Assembly: GCA_044353855.1 (NCBI GenBank)
Contig: JBILBF010000002.1
Coordinates: 186,001 to 250,000, forward strand
From: UKL13-3 sp044353855
GTDB taxonomy: Bacteria > Bacteroidota > Bacteroidia > UKL13-3
DNA length: 64,000 bases
Direction: 5' to 3'
The notes beneath the pieces are model-generated. The model was not told where the DNA came from and searched no databases. It saw only the letters and a list, made by a program, of their open reading frames with translations. Of this stretch, positions 18,628 to 27,181 are shown piece after piece (positions within the stretch are counted from its first letter, which is position 1; every line of letters starts with the position of its first letter). Both the position numbers and the translations under genes were made by a program.

Positions 18628-19743
18628 TTATTTTAAAAATGGTTCTTTTCCCGGAACAACTATCGTTGCTTTTAGTTTAAAGGTAATTAATTCGGTTGAA
18701 GGATCGTTGGTAACCACTGTTATGTTTTTACTAACAAAGCCATGAAACTGTTTGGAGTTAAACATAACAGTTACTTTTCCTGTTGACCCTTTTTTAATTA
18801 TGGGTTGTTGGATTTTTGCAGTCATACATTTACATGCACTAAACCAATCTCTCAGAATCAAATCCGATTTTCCTTCATTTTTTATCTCAAAAGTATATGA
18901 TCCTATTTCCCCAAGGTAAAGTTCTCCAACATTTACTTCAGTAATATCAACTTTAGCTTTAGGAGGATTTGCTTTTTGCTCAGCTGAACGAGATTCAAAA
19001 TTTTGAACAATATTAGCATTGATATAAAATACTTTTAAGGGTATTGAATCATCGCTTGTAATTAAATAAAGTGTATCTGTACGTGGGCCCAATTTTTTAA
19101 CCATTGATCCATTGTATGTAAACAAAATATTGCCTCCATCTAATGAAGGAATGATAAGGTTAGGTATTTCTGTTCTCATTGCAAAGGGCGTAACGATATT
19201 TCTAATTTCCAAATTTTTGGGGGTTGGATTATACAAGCCTAAATAGATTGAATCTATACCATCTTCTTTTATTCTAGGCAAAATAATATCTCTTACAGCA
19301 AACCGGGTTTTGCCTTGCACAAATGGAAACATCGATTCAATTTCACTATCTGGTGAAATGACAGTACCTCTTAACGTAAGCGATATCGATTCAGGATTGC
19401 CATTTGTAATTACCGTTATTTGCCTGTTAAAAGGCCCTGGCCTATCCTTAGGATCAAACGTTGCAACAACGTATCCCGAATCATTTGGATTAATTGTTTG
19501 GCGAGTCCAATCACTTGTTGTGCAACCACATGTTGTGAGCACATTAATAATCTTTAAAGGAACCTGACCATCATTTATAAACCAATACTTATATCCTTTG
19601 GGGCCTTCTTTTTCATCAATGGAACCAAGTGAATAATCAACTACCCTAAAAAAAGCAGAACCTTTAGGACCTCTTACCTTATAGTTTTGGGCATATGATA
19701 ACTGTGCAACAAAAACAAGTGTAACGAATAGTATAATTCTCAT
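18628..19743 (-). CDS. Secreted DUF1573 protein (two domains)
   Basis: I chose ATG 19743 over an in-frame TTG at 19752 because it gives a clean signal peptide ending SYAQ near residue 19. The 371-residue protein carries two DUF1573 Ig-like domains, each with the family's Cys-containing core: LTTCGCTTSDW near residue 70 and FSACKCMTAKI near residue 310. The middle region is a further beta-rich domain. DUF1573 proteins are abundant and exported in Bacteroidota, and their role is unknown. It is upstream of the HtrA gene with 20 bases between them, so the two may be co-expressed in envelope maintenance (inference). Confidence 0.85.
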   Translation of the reverse strand: MRIILFVTLVFVAQLSYAQNYKVRGPKGSAFFRVVDYSLGSIDEKEGPKGYKYWFINDGQVPLKIINVLTTCGCTTSDWTRQTINPNDSGYVVATFDPKDRPGPFNRQITVITNGNPESISLTLRGTVISPDSEIESMFPFVQGKTRFAVRDIILPRIKEDGIDSIYLGLYNPTPKNLEIRNIVTPFAMRTEIPNLIIPSLDGGNILFTYNGSMVKKLGPRTDTLYLITSDDSIPLKVFYINANIVQNFESRSAEQKANPPKAKVDITEVNVGELYLGEIGSYTFEIKNEGKSDLILRDWFSACKCMTAKIQQPIIKKGSTGKVTVMFNSKQFHGFVSKNITVVTNDPSTELITFKLKATIVVPGKEPFLK

Positions 19744-19808
19744 GGGTTGCAATATATTAAGTGTTGATGCAATTTAGCAGATAAACGTTGCACAATTTTT
19801 ATTAAAAA

Positions 19809-20585
19809 TTATGCCAAAGTAAAACGATCGGCATCAATGGCAGCTGGAAAATTTTTGCGCCATGTTTCCAGGGGTTCATGGTTTAATACTACTTGAGCAA
19901 CGGCAGTTGTATGTTTATATTCGGCAAGCCATTCACCTTGCATATCAATTAAGCCACTTGAACCTGAATAGTTGAATCCATTCCCATCTTCACCTATCCT
20001 GTTTACGGCCAAAACATAACATTGATTCTCAATAGCTCTTGCTTGTAATAATGTGCGCCAATGAGACAATCTTTTTTCAGGCCAGTTGGCAACAATCAGG
20101 AGTGCATCATACTCAAAATCAGGAGTACGTCTTAGCCATACAGGGAATCGTAAATCATAACAAATAACAGGAAACAATTTCCAACCATTTACCGTAATTA
20201 TTATATTGGAATTGCCTGCTGAAAAACATTCTTGTTCATTTGTCATTCTAAACAAATGCCTCTTATTGTAATACTGACTTGTTCCATTTGGATTGACCCA
20301 TACAAACCGATTGTAATATGCTCCATTCTCAACAATCATGAGGCTGCCACAAATGGGAGTATTAAGTTTTTCAGCCCGAGATTTCATCCATTCCATTGTT
20401 TCACCCTTCATGGTTTCGGCTAAATTTCTATTCATGCTAAATGCTGTATTAAACATTTCGGGCAATACAATAAAATCGGTGGGCAAATCTATATTAGCTA
20501 GCAATTCATCAAACATCTTTAAATTTCGGGTTTGATCTTCCCAAATCAAAGCTGTTTGAATAATAGTTGGCTTTAAAGGGTTCAT
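19809..20585 (-). CDS. Nitrilase-superfamily omega-amidase (YafV/NIT2-like)
   Basis: A 258-residue carbon-nitrogen hydrolase with the catalytic triad Glu43 (LPEMFNTAF), Lys108 (NKRHLFRM) and Cys142 (VICYDLRFPVW). The sequence fits the YafV/NIT2 group, which hydrolyses alpha-keto acid omega-amides such as 2-oxoglutaramate to 2-oxoglutarate and ammonia. Its ATG overlaps the stop of the upstream aminotransferase gene by the four bases ATGA, indicating translational coupling. Glutamine transaminase plus omega-amidase is a known pair: the amidase removes the product and drives transamination, for example in methionine salvage. No signal peptide. Confidence 0.9.
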   Translation of the reverse strand: MNPLKPTIIQTALIWEDQTRNLKMFDELLANIDLPTDFIVLPEMFNTAFSMNRNLAETMKGETMEWMKSRAEKLNTPICGSLMIVENGAYYNRFVWVNPNGTSQYYNKRHLFRMTNEQECFSAGNSNIIITVNGWKLFPVICYDLRFPVWLRRTPDFEYDALLIVANWPEKRLSHWRTLLQARAIENQCYVLAVNRIGEDGNGFNYSGSSGLIDMQGEWLAEYKHTTAVAQVVLNHEPLETWRKNFPAAIDADRFTLA

Positions 20586-21736
20586 AGTTGAAGTAGTTTT
20601 TCGGCAGCTTTCTCCAGGGTTTCATTGCTTTTAGCAAAACAAAAACGCAATACATGATTGTCCATTTGCTTATGGTAAAAAGACGAGACTGGAATACTGG
20701 CAATTTTATAGTCTTTGGTCAGCCGTTTTGCCAAATCAATATCTTTTTCTTGGGTTATTTTTTGAAAACCAAGCAATTGAAAATACGACCCAAAACAAGG
20801 TAAAATTTTAAACTTAGATCCTTTGACCATTTGCTGAAATGTATTCCGTTTTTCTTGGTAAAAAGCACTTAATTTTAGGTACTCATCTTTATCTTGTAAA
20901 AAATCGGCTAAGGCATACTGTGTAGGTGTATGTGTGCTAAATGCAATAAACTGATGCACCTTACGAAACTCAACCATTAAATTAGCTGGAGCCAACACAT
21001 ACCCCATTTTCCACCCAGTGGTATGATACGTTTTGCCAAATGATGATACAATAATGCTTCGCTCGGCAAGTTTAGGATAGCGGGCTACACTTTGGTGTTC
21101 TACTTCATCAAAAATGATATGCTCGTATACCTCATCACTTAAAATCACAATCTCTGTTTTATCTACAATTTTTTGAAGCTTCAACATATCTTGAGAGGAT
21201 AAAATAGTGCCACTTGGATTGTGAGGGGTATTGATGATGATCATTTTGGTTTTGTAATTCACCAATCTTTTTAGCTCATTCCAATCTACTTTATAATCAG
21301 GAAACTTTAGCTCGAAAAAAATGGGGCGACCACCATTCAATTCAATTGCTGGTACATACGAATCATAACATGGTTCCAATACAATAACTTCATCACCCTC
21401 CCGCACCACAGCACTAATGGCAGCATACAATGCATGAGTACCTCCAGGAGTAATAGTAATTTCGGTTTCGGGATTGTATATAGCCGAATACAAAGCTTCC
21501 GTCTTTTCAGCAATGCGTTCGCGCAATGCCATCACTCCTGGCATGGGTGCATATTGGTTCATCCCCTTTTTCATATAGCTATCTACCAATTCTATTAATT
21601 TAGGCGAGCAAGCAAAATCGGGAAACCCTTGTGCAAGGTTTATGGCTTTATGTTCGGTTGCCAAAGCAGACATTGTACTAAAAATGGTCGTACCTGTTTT
21701 GGGTAATTTAGATTTGAGTGTTCCGGGGAATTCCAA
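20582..21736 (-). CDS. Methionine/glutamine-type aminotransferase (YbdL-like)
   Basis: A 384-residue fold-type I PLP aminotransferase. Lys235 in SSFGKTYHTTGWKMGY binds PLP; NTPHNPSG and SDEVYEHI are the cofactor-contacting motifs; INLAQGFPDF is the N-terminal substrate lid. These match the YbdL/kynurenine aminotransferase group, which prefers Met, Gln and aromatic donors. I see no ATG at the expected N-terminus; TTG 21736 gives a start (EFPGTLKSKLPKTGTTIF) with the right length. The gene is coupled by ATGA overlap to the omega-amidase downstream. In this pairing the likely role is regenerating methionine from its keto acid using glutamine. Confidence 0.9.
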   Translation of the reverse strand: MEFPGTLKSKLPKTGTTIFSTMSALATEHKAINLAQGFPDFACSPKLIELVDSYMKKGMNQYAPMPGVMALRERIAEKTEALYSAIYNPETEITITPGGTHALYAAISAVVREGDEVIVLEPCYDSYVPAIELNGGRPIFFELKFPDYKVDWNELKRLVNYKTKMIIINTPHNPSGTILSSQDMLKLQKIVDKTEIVILSDEVYEHIIFDEVEHQSVARYPKLAERSIIVSSFGKTYHTTGWKMGYVLAPANLMVEFRKVHQFIAFSTHTPTQYALADFLQDKDEYLKLSAFYQEKRNTFQQMVKGSKFKILPCFGSYFQLLGFQKITQEKDIDLAKRLTKDYKIASIPVSSFYHKQMDNHVLRFCFAKSNETLEKAAEKLLQL

Positions 21737-21828
21737 AGTTAATGTATGATTTTGTGTTGTTAATGTAAGAACTAATTTGACATAAAATTGCTCATTCTAA
21801 TAGTTAGATAAGATTAAGTTGAAAGATT

Positions 21829-22689
21829 TTAAATTTTCAATCCACGCAACTTAACTTCCACTTCTTTATTTACAGGAGCCAAAGGCAAACGCACCACATT
21901 TTGGCATAAATCCATTTGGTTTAACAAAACCTTTACACCACCTGGATTTCCATCCGCAAAAATCAATTTCATAACATCATATAATGTAAAATGAATAGCG
22001 CGGGCTTCTTCAAATTTACCCGCTAAACCCAATCGCACCATATCACTATACTGACGAGGATATGCTTGAGCAATGACCGAAATCACACCTGTCATGCCCA
22101 TTGCTAAAAACGGAAGGGTTAGATTATCGTCTCCTGAAATTACAGAAAAGTGTGCAGGTGCATCTTTTAAAATATCCATAAAAACCTCTGGATTACCTGA
22201 TGCTTCTTTGATGGCAATAAATTTTTGCGAAGCATTAGCCAAACGTAATGTGGTAGCTGCCGAAATGCCCATACCGGTTCGCCCTGGAACATTGTATATA
22301 ATAATAGGTAAAGGTGTTACTTTTTCCAAAGCCATATAATGCAAATAAATACCTTCTTGGTTTGGCTTATTGTAATAAGGACTCACTGAAAGAATGGCAC
22401 TGTAGCCTTTTATATCAAATGACTTCATTGCTTCTACAACTTCACCTGTATCATTACCGCCAATACCGGCTACTAAGGGAATACGACCAGCTACTTTTTC
22501 AGCAACAAATGCAAACACTTGTTTCTTTTCTTCTTTATTAAGTGTTGGACCTTCACCAGTTGTTCCAAGTACAACCAAATACTCCAATCCACCGTCAATA
22601 CAATGGTTGATGATTTTTTCCAAAGATGGAAAATCAATACTAAAATCCGCATTAAACGGAGTGACCAATGCTACACCTGTTCCTTTCAT
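21829..22689 (-). CDS. dapA: 4-hydroxy-tetrahydrodipicolinate synthase
   Basis: DapA condenses pyruvate with aspartate semialdehyde in the lysine/diaminopimelate pathway. The protein has 286 residues. Lys161 (FIAIKEASGN) forms the Schiff base, Tyr132 (IYNVPGRTGM) and the Thr pair in GTTGEGPTL (43-44) complete the proton relay. The C-terminal part (DGNPGGVKVLL) is the usual dimer region. It follows the DUF6913 gene by 13 bases on the minus strand, within a run with ligA upstream. Confidence 0.96.
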   Translation of the reverse strand: MKGTGVALVTPFNADFSIDFPSLEKIINHCIDGGLEYLVVLGTTGEGPTLNKEEKKQVFAFVAEKVAGRIPLVAGIGGNDTGEVVEAMKSFDIKGYSAILSVSPYYNKPNQEGIYLHYMALEKVTPLPIIIYNVPGRTGMGISAATTLRLANASQKFIAIKEASGNPEVFMDILKDAPAHFSVISGDDNLTLPFLAMGMTGVISVIAQAYPRQYSDMVRLGLAGKFEEARAIHFTLYDVMKLIFADGNPGGVKVLLNQMDLCQNVVRLPLAPVNKEVEVKLRGLKI

Positions 22690-22702
22690 ATTCGTTATTT
22701 TG

Positions 22703-23266
22703 TTATTCGCTTTTCGTTATTCGCTTTTCGATTATCCTTAAATAAAAATCTATCTGTTCAATCAATACTTTTAATTCTTTTTTTTCGCCTACATCAACCA
22801 TAAAATCGTAATAATCAAGTCCACCGGCTATATGGGCTCCCACTCTATATTTTGCTTGGCTATAAGCCGCTACTGCTTGTATTGGCAAAATGGGTTCAAC
22901 ATACAAATTGAGTAACAAGTCAAACTCGATTTGTAAAAACTGCCCTATTTGTCCTTTAATAGGGAGGTTGATACCGTTCAATTTTTCGCGCCAAAAATAC
23001 TCAGCATTCAACAAAAATTTTTTACTGTGAGGTAGGTGTTTTTCGTTTACATATCCTAACATAAAAACCTTTATTCCTTCCTCTTTTAACTTAGATGCAT
23101 ATTTGGAAACAATTCGTTCATTCTCGGCATTATCAGCATTATACAAGATGCCGATATGATTGACTTGAGAAAATGGAATACGCTTACGTTTGAGTCGTTT
23201 GGATCTAACCTCGCGTTCTAACTGCCACCTTCCAATATAATTTTTTATGTCTTCTATTATTTTCAT
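22703..23266 (-). CDS. DUF6913-family conserved hypothetical protein
   Basis: A 187-residue protein without signal peptide or membrane helix. A very basic N-terminal stretch (residues 14-33) is followed by HIGILYNADNAENERIVSKYA and VFMLGYVN segments, which look like an alpha/beta fold that reads like a nucleotide- or cofactor-binding domain without a Walker motif. IEFDLLLNLY and GAHIAGGLDYYDFMVD follow. I recall this family as a Bacteroidota protein, often near dapA and ligA, and its function is unknown. It sits 13 bases upstream of dapA and 43 bases downstream of ligA, so the three are probably one transcript. Confidence 0.72.
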   Translation of the reverse strand: MKIIEDIKNYIGRWQLEREVRSKRLKRKRIPFSQVNHIGILYNADNAENERIVSKYASKLKEEGIKVFMLGYVNEKHLPHSKKFLLNAEYFWREKLNGINLPIKGQIGQFLQIEFDLLLNLYVEPILPIQAVAAYSQAKYRVGAHIAGGLDYYDFMVDVGEKKELKVLIEQIDFYLRIIEKRITKSE

Positions 23267-23309
23267 TACCTATAGCAAGATTACAATATACTACCTGCGC
23301 AAACAAATC

Positions 23310-25388
23310 CTACTCAATCATTTTCAAAAACTCCTCTTCACTGATAATTGGAATGTGTAAATCCGTTGCTTTCTTTAATTTTTCGGGCCCCATTTTATCG
23401 CCAGCTATAAGGAAGTCAAGCGATTTTGAAATACCACTCACATTTCGGCCTCCATTATTTTCTATTAATAATTTTAGTTCATCACGGCTAATGATAAACG
23501 TACCCGAAACCAAAAACGATTTTCCTTCTAGTTTAGTTGATCTTTCTAATTGTTGGTCTTCCTGTAGTTCCAATTGTAATCCATATTGTTTTAGTTTCAA
23601 AACCATACTTCTATTGGTCTCCTCCCTAAAAAATAAGGCTACATTATCGGCAATCTTTTCACCTATTTCATGTATTGAAGCTAGCTCTTCTTTGCTAGCT
23701 ATCGCTAGTTTATCAATCGATAAAAAATGTTTAGCCAATTTTTTAGCTACTGTTTCACCCACCATTCGAATGCCTAATGCAAACAATACTTTTTCAAACG
23801 GTATATTTTTAGAGTCTTGTATTCCTTGCAATATATTAACCACTGATTTTTCTTGCAAGGATCGTTTGCCTAATTGGTCTTTTTTTTCATTGTAGGTTTC
23901 AAACTCTAAACCAATCAATTGATCGTATGTCAATTCATATAAGTCGGCATAATGTTGAATCAATTTTTTTTGATATAACCCAACAATTGTTTCTGCTCCC
24001 AAACTATCAATATTCATTGCCTTGCGCCCAATAAAATGTTCGATTTTACCCATCAATTGTGGTGGGCAACCTAATTCATTGGGACAATAATGTACCACTT
24101 CCCCTTCTTTGCGTACAAGTTCAGTTCCACATTCTGGACAATTTGTGGCATAACTATATTTTACCGCATTGGGATTGCGTTTGCTCAACTCAACTCCCGT
24201 AATTTTGGGAATAATCTCCCCTCCTTTTTCCACAAATACCCAATCGTTTTCATACAAATCCAACCGTTCTATTTCATCGGCATTGTATAAACTTGCACGT
24301 TTTACGGTAGTTCCAGCAAGTTGCACTGGAGTAAGGTTTGCAACAGGTGTAATGGCTCCTGTACGCCCAACTTGATACGTTATTTTTTCTAACAGTGTTA
24401 CTGCATGTTGTGCTTTGTATTTATAAGAAATAGCCCACCGTGGATTTTTTGCCGTAAAACCCAACTCTTGTTGTTGGGCATAGTTGTTTACTTTAATCAC
24501 TACGCCATCAATATCATAACTCAGGTGTTCGCGTTGTGTATCGTAATAATGGATAAAATCCATCACTTGCTCAATATTTTTACACACCTTAAAATGATCA
24601 CTCACTTGAAAGCCCCAACTTTCTGCTTTTTTCAAACTTTCTGCATGGGTTTCGGCTACTTCAACATCAGCATACACAAAATAAAGAAAACAATCTAATG
24701 GTCTTTTGGCCACTTCTTGGGCGTCTTGCATTTTTAATGTTCCAGAAGCAAAATTTCGGGGATTTTTATACAGCCGTTCTCTAATTTCATCCTCATCATA
24801 CCCTTTTGCTTCCAATTCTTTGCGGTATTCGTTGTTTAGTTTTTCAAATGTTTTGAGGTGCATAAAAATTTCACCACGGATATCAAACAACGCTGGGTAA
24901 TCGCCTTTAGGTAATTGCTGCGGAATACTTTTTATGGTTTTTACATTGTTGGTTACATCGTCACCTTGAACTCCATCACCACGGGTAACCGCTCGCACTA
25001 ACTTCCCATTTTCGTAGGTGATACTTATGGCCAATCCATCAAACTTTAATTCAACAACATACTCAAACTCATTGCCAATATTTTTACGAATACGTTCATC
25101 AAATTCTTTCAACTCATCTTCAGAGTATGTATTCCCCAAACTCATCATGGGGTATGTATGTTTTACTTGCAGAAACTCTTTGGTTATCCCACCGCCTACT
25201 TTTTGGGTAGGAGAATTGGTATGAGCAAGGTGTGGAAATTGTGTTTCAAGAGCTTCTAATTCTTTGAGTAAAAAATCAAATGCTACATCCTCTATTGTTG
25301 GTTTGGAGAGAGTGTAATAATGGTAATTGTGTTTATTCAACTCATGGGTGAGTTGATCAATTCGTATCTTAGCTTCTAGTTCATTCAT
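23310..25388 (-). CDS. ligA: NAD-dependent DNA ligase
   Basis: LigA seals nicks during replication and repair using NAD. The frame is open further upstream to 25481, but ATG 25388 (MNELEAKIRIDQL) gives the family N-terminus and 692 residues. Lys115 in VVELKFDGLA is the adenylated residue. Following it are TRGDGVQGDD, the OB fold, the zinc finger (CPECG near 400 with CPNELGCPP), helix-hairpin-helix motifs (SIHEIGEKIADNV) and a C-terminal BRCT domain (LEGKSFLVSGTF). The gene is divergent from the first Wzi-like gene with 53 bases between start codons. Confidence 0.97.
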   Translation of the reverse strand: MNELEAKIRIDQLTHELNKHNYHYYTLSKPTIEDVAFDFLLKELEALETQFPHLAHTNSPTQKVGGGITKEFLQVKHTYPMMSLGNTYSEDELKEFDERIRKNIGNEFEYVVELKFDGLAISITYENGKLVRAVTRGDGVQGDDVTNNVKTIKSIPQQLPKGDYPALFDIRGEIFMHLKTFEKLNNEYRKELEAKGYDEDEIRERLYKNPRNFASGTLKMQDAQEVAKRPLDCFLYFVYADVEVAETHAESLKKAESWGFQVSDHFKVCKNIEQVMDFIHYYDTQREHLSYDIDGVVIKVNNYAQQQELGFTAKNPRWAISYKYKAQHAVTLLEKITYQVGRTGAITPVANLTPVQLAGTTVKRASLYNADEIERLDLYENDWVFVEKGGEIIPKITGVELSKRNPNAVKYSYATNCPECGTELVRKEGEVVHYCPNELGCPPQLMGKIEHFIGRKAMNIDSLGAETIVGLYQKKLIQHYADLYELTYDQLIGLEFETYNEKKDQLGKRSLQEKSVVNILQGIQDSKNIPFEKVLFALGIRMVGETVAKKLAKHFLSIDKLAIASKEELASIHEIGEKIADNVALFFREETNRSMVLKLKQYGLQLELQEDQQLERSTKLEGKSFLVSGTFIISRDELKLLIENNGGRNVSGISKSLDFLIAGDKMGPEKLKKATDLHIPIISEEEFLKMIE

Positions 25389-25441
25389 TGTGCTGCAAAA
25401 TAAGTATTTTGATTGATGACATAAAAAAGCATTTTTGTACC

Positions 25442-27136
25442 ATGCGATTGACCCTATTTTTCGTTTTATGTTTTTTAACAATAGCTACTCTTAAGGCTCA
25501 GAGTTCGTATGTGCCATTGGGATCTTATAGTTTGCATGTGCTTGATAGGATGGAAATAAAGCAAGGTCGATTAGCAACTCCAACTGAATTTAACACAACT
25601 ACTCGAGCTTATAAAAGAGAAAGTATTGCTCATTATGCAGATAGTTTTGACCAATTGAATACACCTTTAAGCCAACAGGATAAATTTAATCTTCAGTATT
25701 TACAAGATGATAATTTTGAATACAGCTCTTCTGCTCAAACGCTTTCCAACAAACCGCTTTGGGGTACTAAAATCTTTAACCATAAAGCAGCATTTTTTGA
25801 TATAAGTGTTCCCGATTTAACGCTCATATTTAATCCAGTTGCGTATTTTAAACTTGAATATGATGGCAATCAAAAAAAAGCGGCCTACATCAATACACGA
25901 GGTTTAGAAATAAGAGGAAAATTTGGTAACCATATTAGCTTCTACACCATGCTTGGTGATGAAATACAACAACTCAACACTTGGAATTTGGATTATTTTA
26001 AAACCAATAATGTAGTTGCAGGACAATCATTTTTGTATACAGATTTAGTTAAACCTGGCGACAGTACTATTTTTAATTATTGGGTGGCAAGTGGGTCTAT
26101 TTCTCTTCAAGCTGGCAAGTATATAGATATGCAATTTGGTCATGGTCGTAATTTTTTAGGTAATGGTTATCGCTCACTTATGCTATCCGATTTTTCAACT
26201 GACCATCTTTTTTTTAGAGTAAATAGTAGAATTTGGAAAATAAATTACACCAACCTATTTGGGTATATGTATAATTATACGCCATTTATTAGTAGGGAAT
26301 TTGTTAAACGTCATTATTATGCAACAACTCATGCTAGCATCAATATAACTAATAAATTTAACCTTGGATTGGTGCAAACAATTTCTTTCCAACGAGATAG
26401 CGGACATTCAAGTACAGGTTTTGATCCTCAATATCTTAATCCAATCATTTTTTACAAACCAATTGAAGGCTCTTTAAACAGCTCGGATAAAGCCATTTTA
26501 GGGTTGGATTTTAAATACAATTTTGCCCGACATTTTTCTTTGTATGGGCAAATGGCTATATCTGAACTTAACTTCACAGAACGTTTTACAGGTAAAGGCT
26601 GGTGGGGAAATAAAGAAGCATACCAATTGGGAATTAAGTATATTGATGTTTTGAATATTAACAACTTAGACTTACAACTCGAATACAATCAAGCATCTCC
26701 TTATATGTATACTTCATTTGATGCTAAAAATGCATATGTAAATTACAATCAAAATATGGCTCATCCTACTGGTGCAAATTTTAGAGAGTATATCGGGATT
26801 GTTAGGTATCAGCCTACAAACAAATTAAGTATGACTACACATTGTATTTACAGTACTTTTGGCAATGATACCAATGGAAGCAATTGGGGTAAAGACATAC
26901 GAATGAGTTATAATTCGAGGATGAATGAATACGGAAATTTTATAGGCCAAGGTGTTAAAACAAATATGTTGATTGGAGAACTTACATTAACTTACATGAT
27001 ATGGCATAATATTTTTATCGATGTACAAGCAACTTATCGTCAAGTAACAAGTGTTTTACAGCAGTTCGAATCTCAAACCCTAAATGGAAGTGTTGCACTT
27101 AGGTGGAATATATCGGCAAGACCATGTAATTATTAA
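25442..27136 (+). CDS. Wzi/RemB-like outer-membrane protein, copy 1
   Basis: ATG 25442 gives a signal peptide ending near residue 20 (TLKAQSS). The 564-residue protein is beta-barrel-like, with many alternating aromatic strands. GHGRNFLGNGYRSLMLSDFS, FFRVNSRIWKINYTN, QYLNPIIFYKP and AYVNYNQNMAHPTGANF are the conserved blocks of the capsule-assembly Wzi family in Bacteroidota, to which the gliding protein RemB also appears related. Wzi proteins attach capsule to the outer membrane; RemB is a surface motility protein. It is followed 45 bases later by a paralogue of nearly the same layout. I cannot choose between the capsule and gliding roles. Confidence 0.78.
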   Translation: MRLTLFFVLCFLTIATLKAQSSYVPLGSYSLHVLDRMEIKQGRLATPTEFNTTTRAYKRESIAHYADSFDQLNTPLSQQDKFNLQYLQDDNFEYSSSAQTLSNKPLWGTKIFNHKAAFFDISVPDLTLIFNPVAYFKLEYDGNQKKAAYINTRGLEIRGKFGNHISFYTMLGDEIQQLNTWNLDYFKTNNVVAGQSFLYTDLVKPGDSTIFNYWVASGSISLQAGKYIDMQFGHGRNFLGNGYRSLMLSDFSTDHLFFRVNSRIWKINYTNLFGYMYNYTPFISREFVKRHYYATTHASINITNKFNLGLVQTISFQRDSGHSSTGFDPQYLNPIIFYKPIEGSLNSSDKAILGLDFKYNFARHFSLYGQMAISELNFTERFTGKGWWGNKEAYQLGIKYIDVLNINNLDLQLEYNQASPYMYTSFDAKNAYVNYNQNMAHPTGANFREYIGIVRYQPTNKLSMTTHCIYSTFGNDTNGSNWGKDIRMSYNSRMNEYGNFIGQGVKTNMLIGELTLTYMIWHNIFIDVQATYRQVTSVLQQFESQTLNGSVALRWNISARPCNY

Positions 27137-27181
27137 CTATACAAATTTTAAATCCGAACTTAATTCAGCATTTTTGATACC

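Noticed and set aside
23353..23895. A 180-residue open frame on the plus strand opposite ligA
   Set aside because: It lies wholly inside the well-supported ligA coding sequence on the other strand, shows no known domain and reads as a low-complexity shadow.
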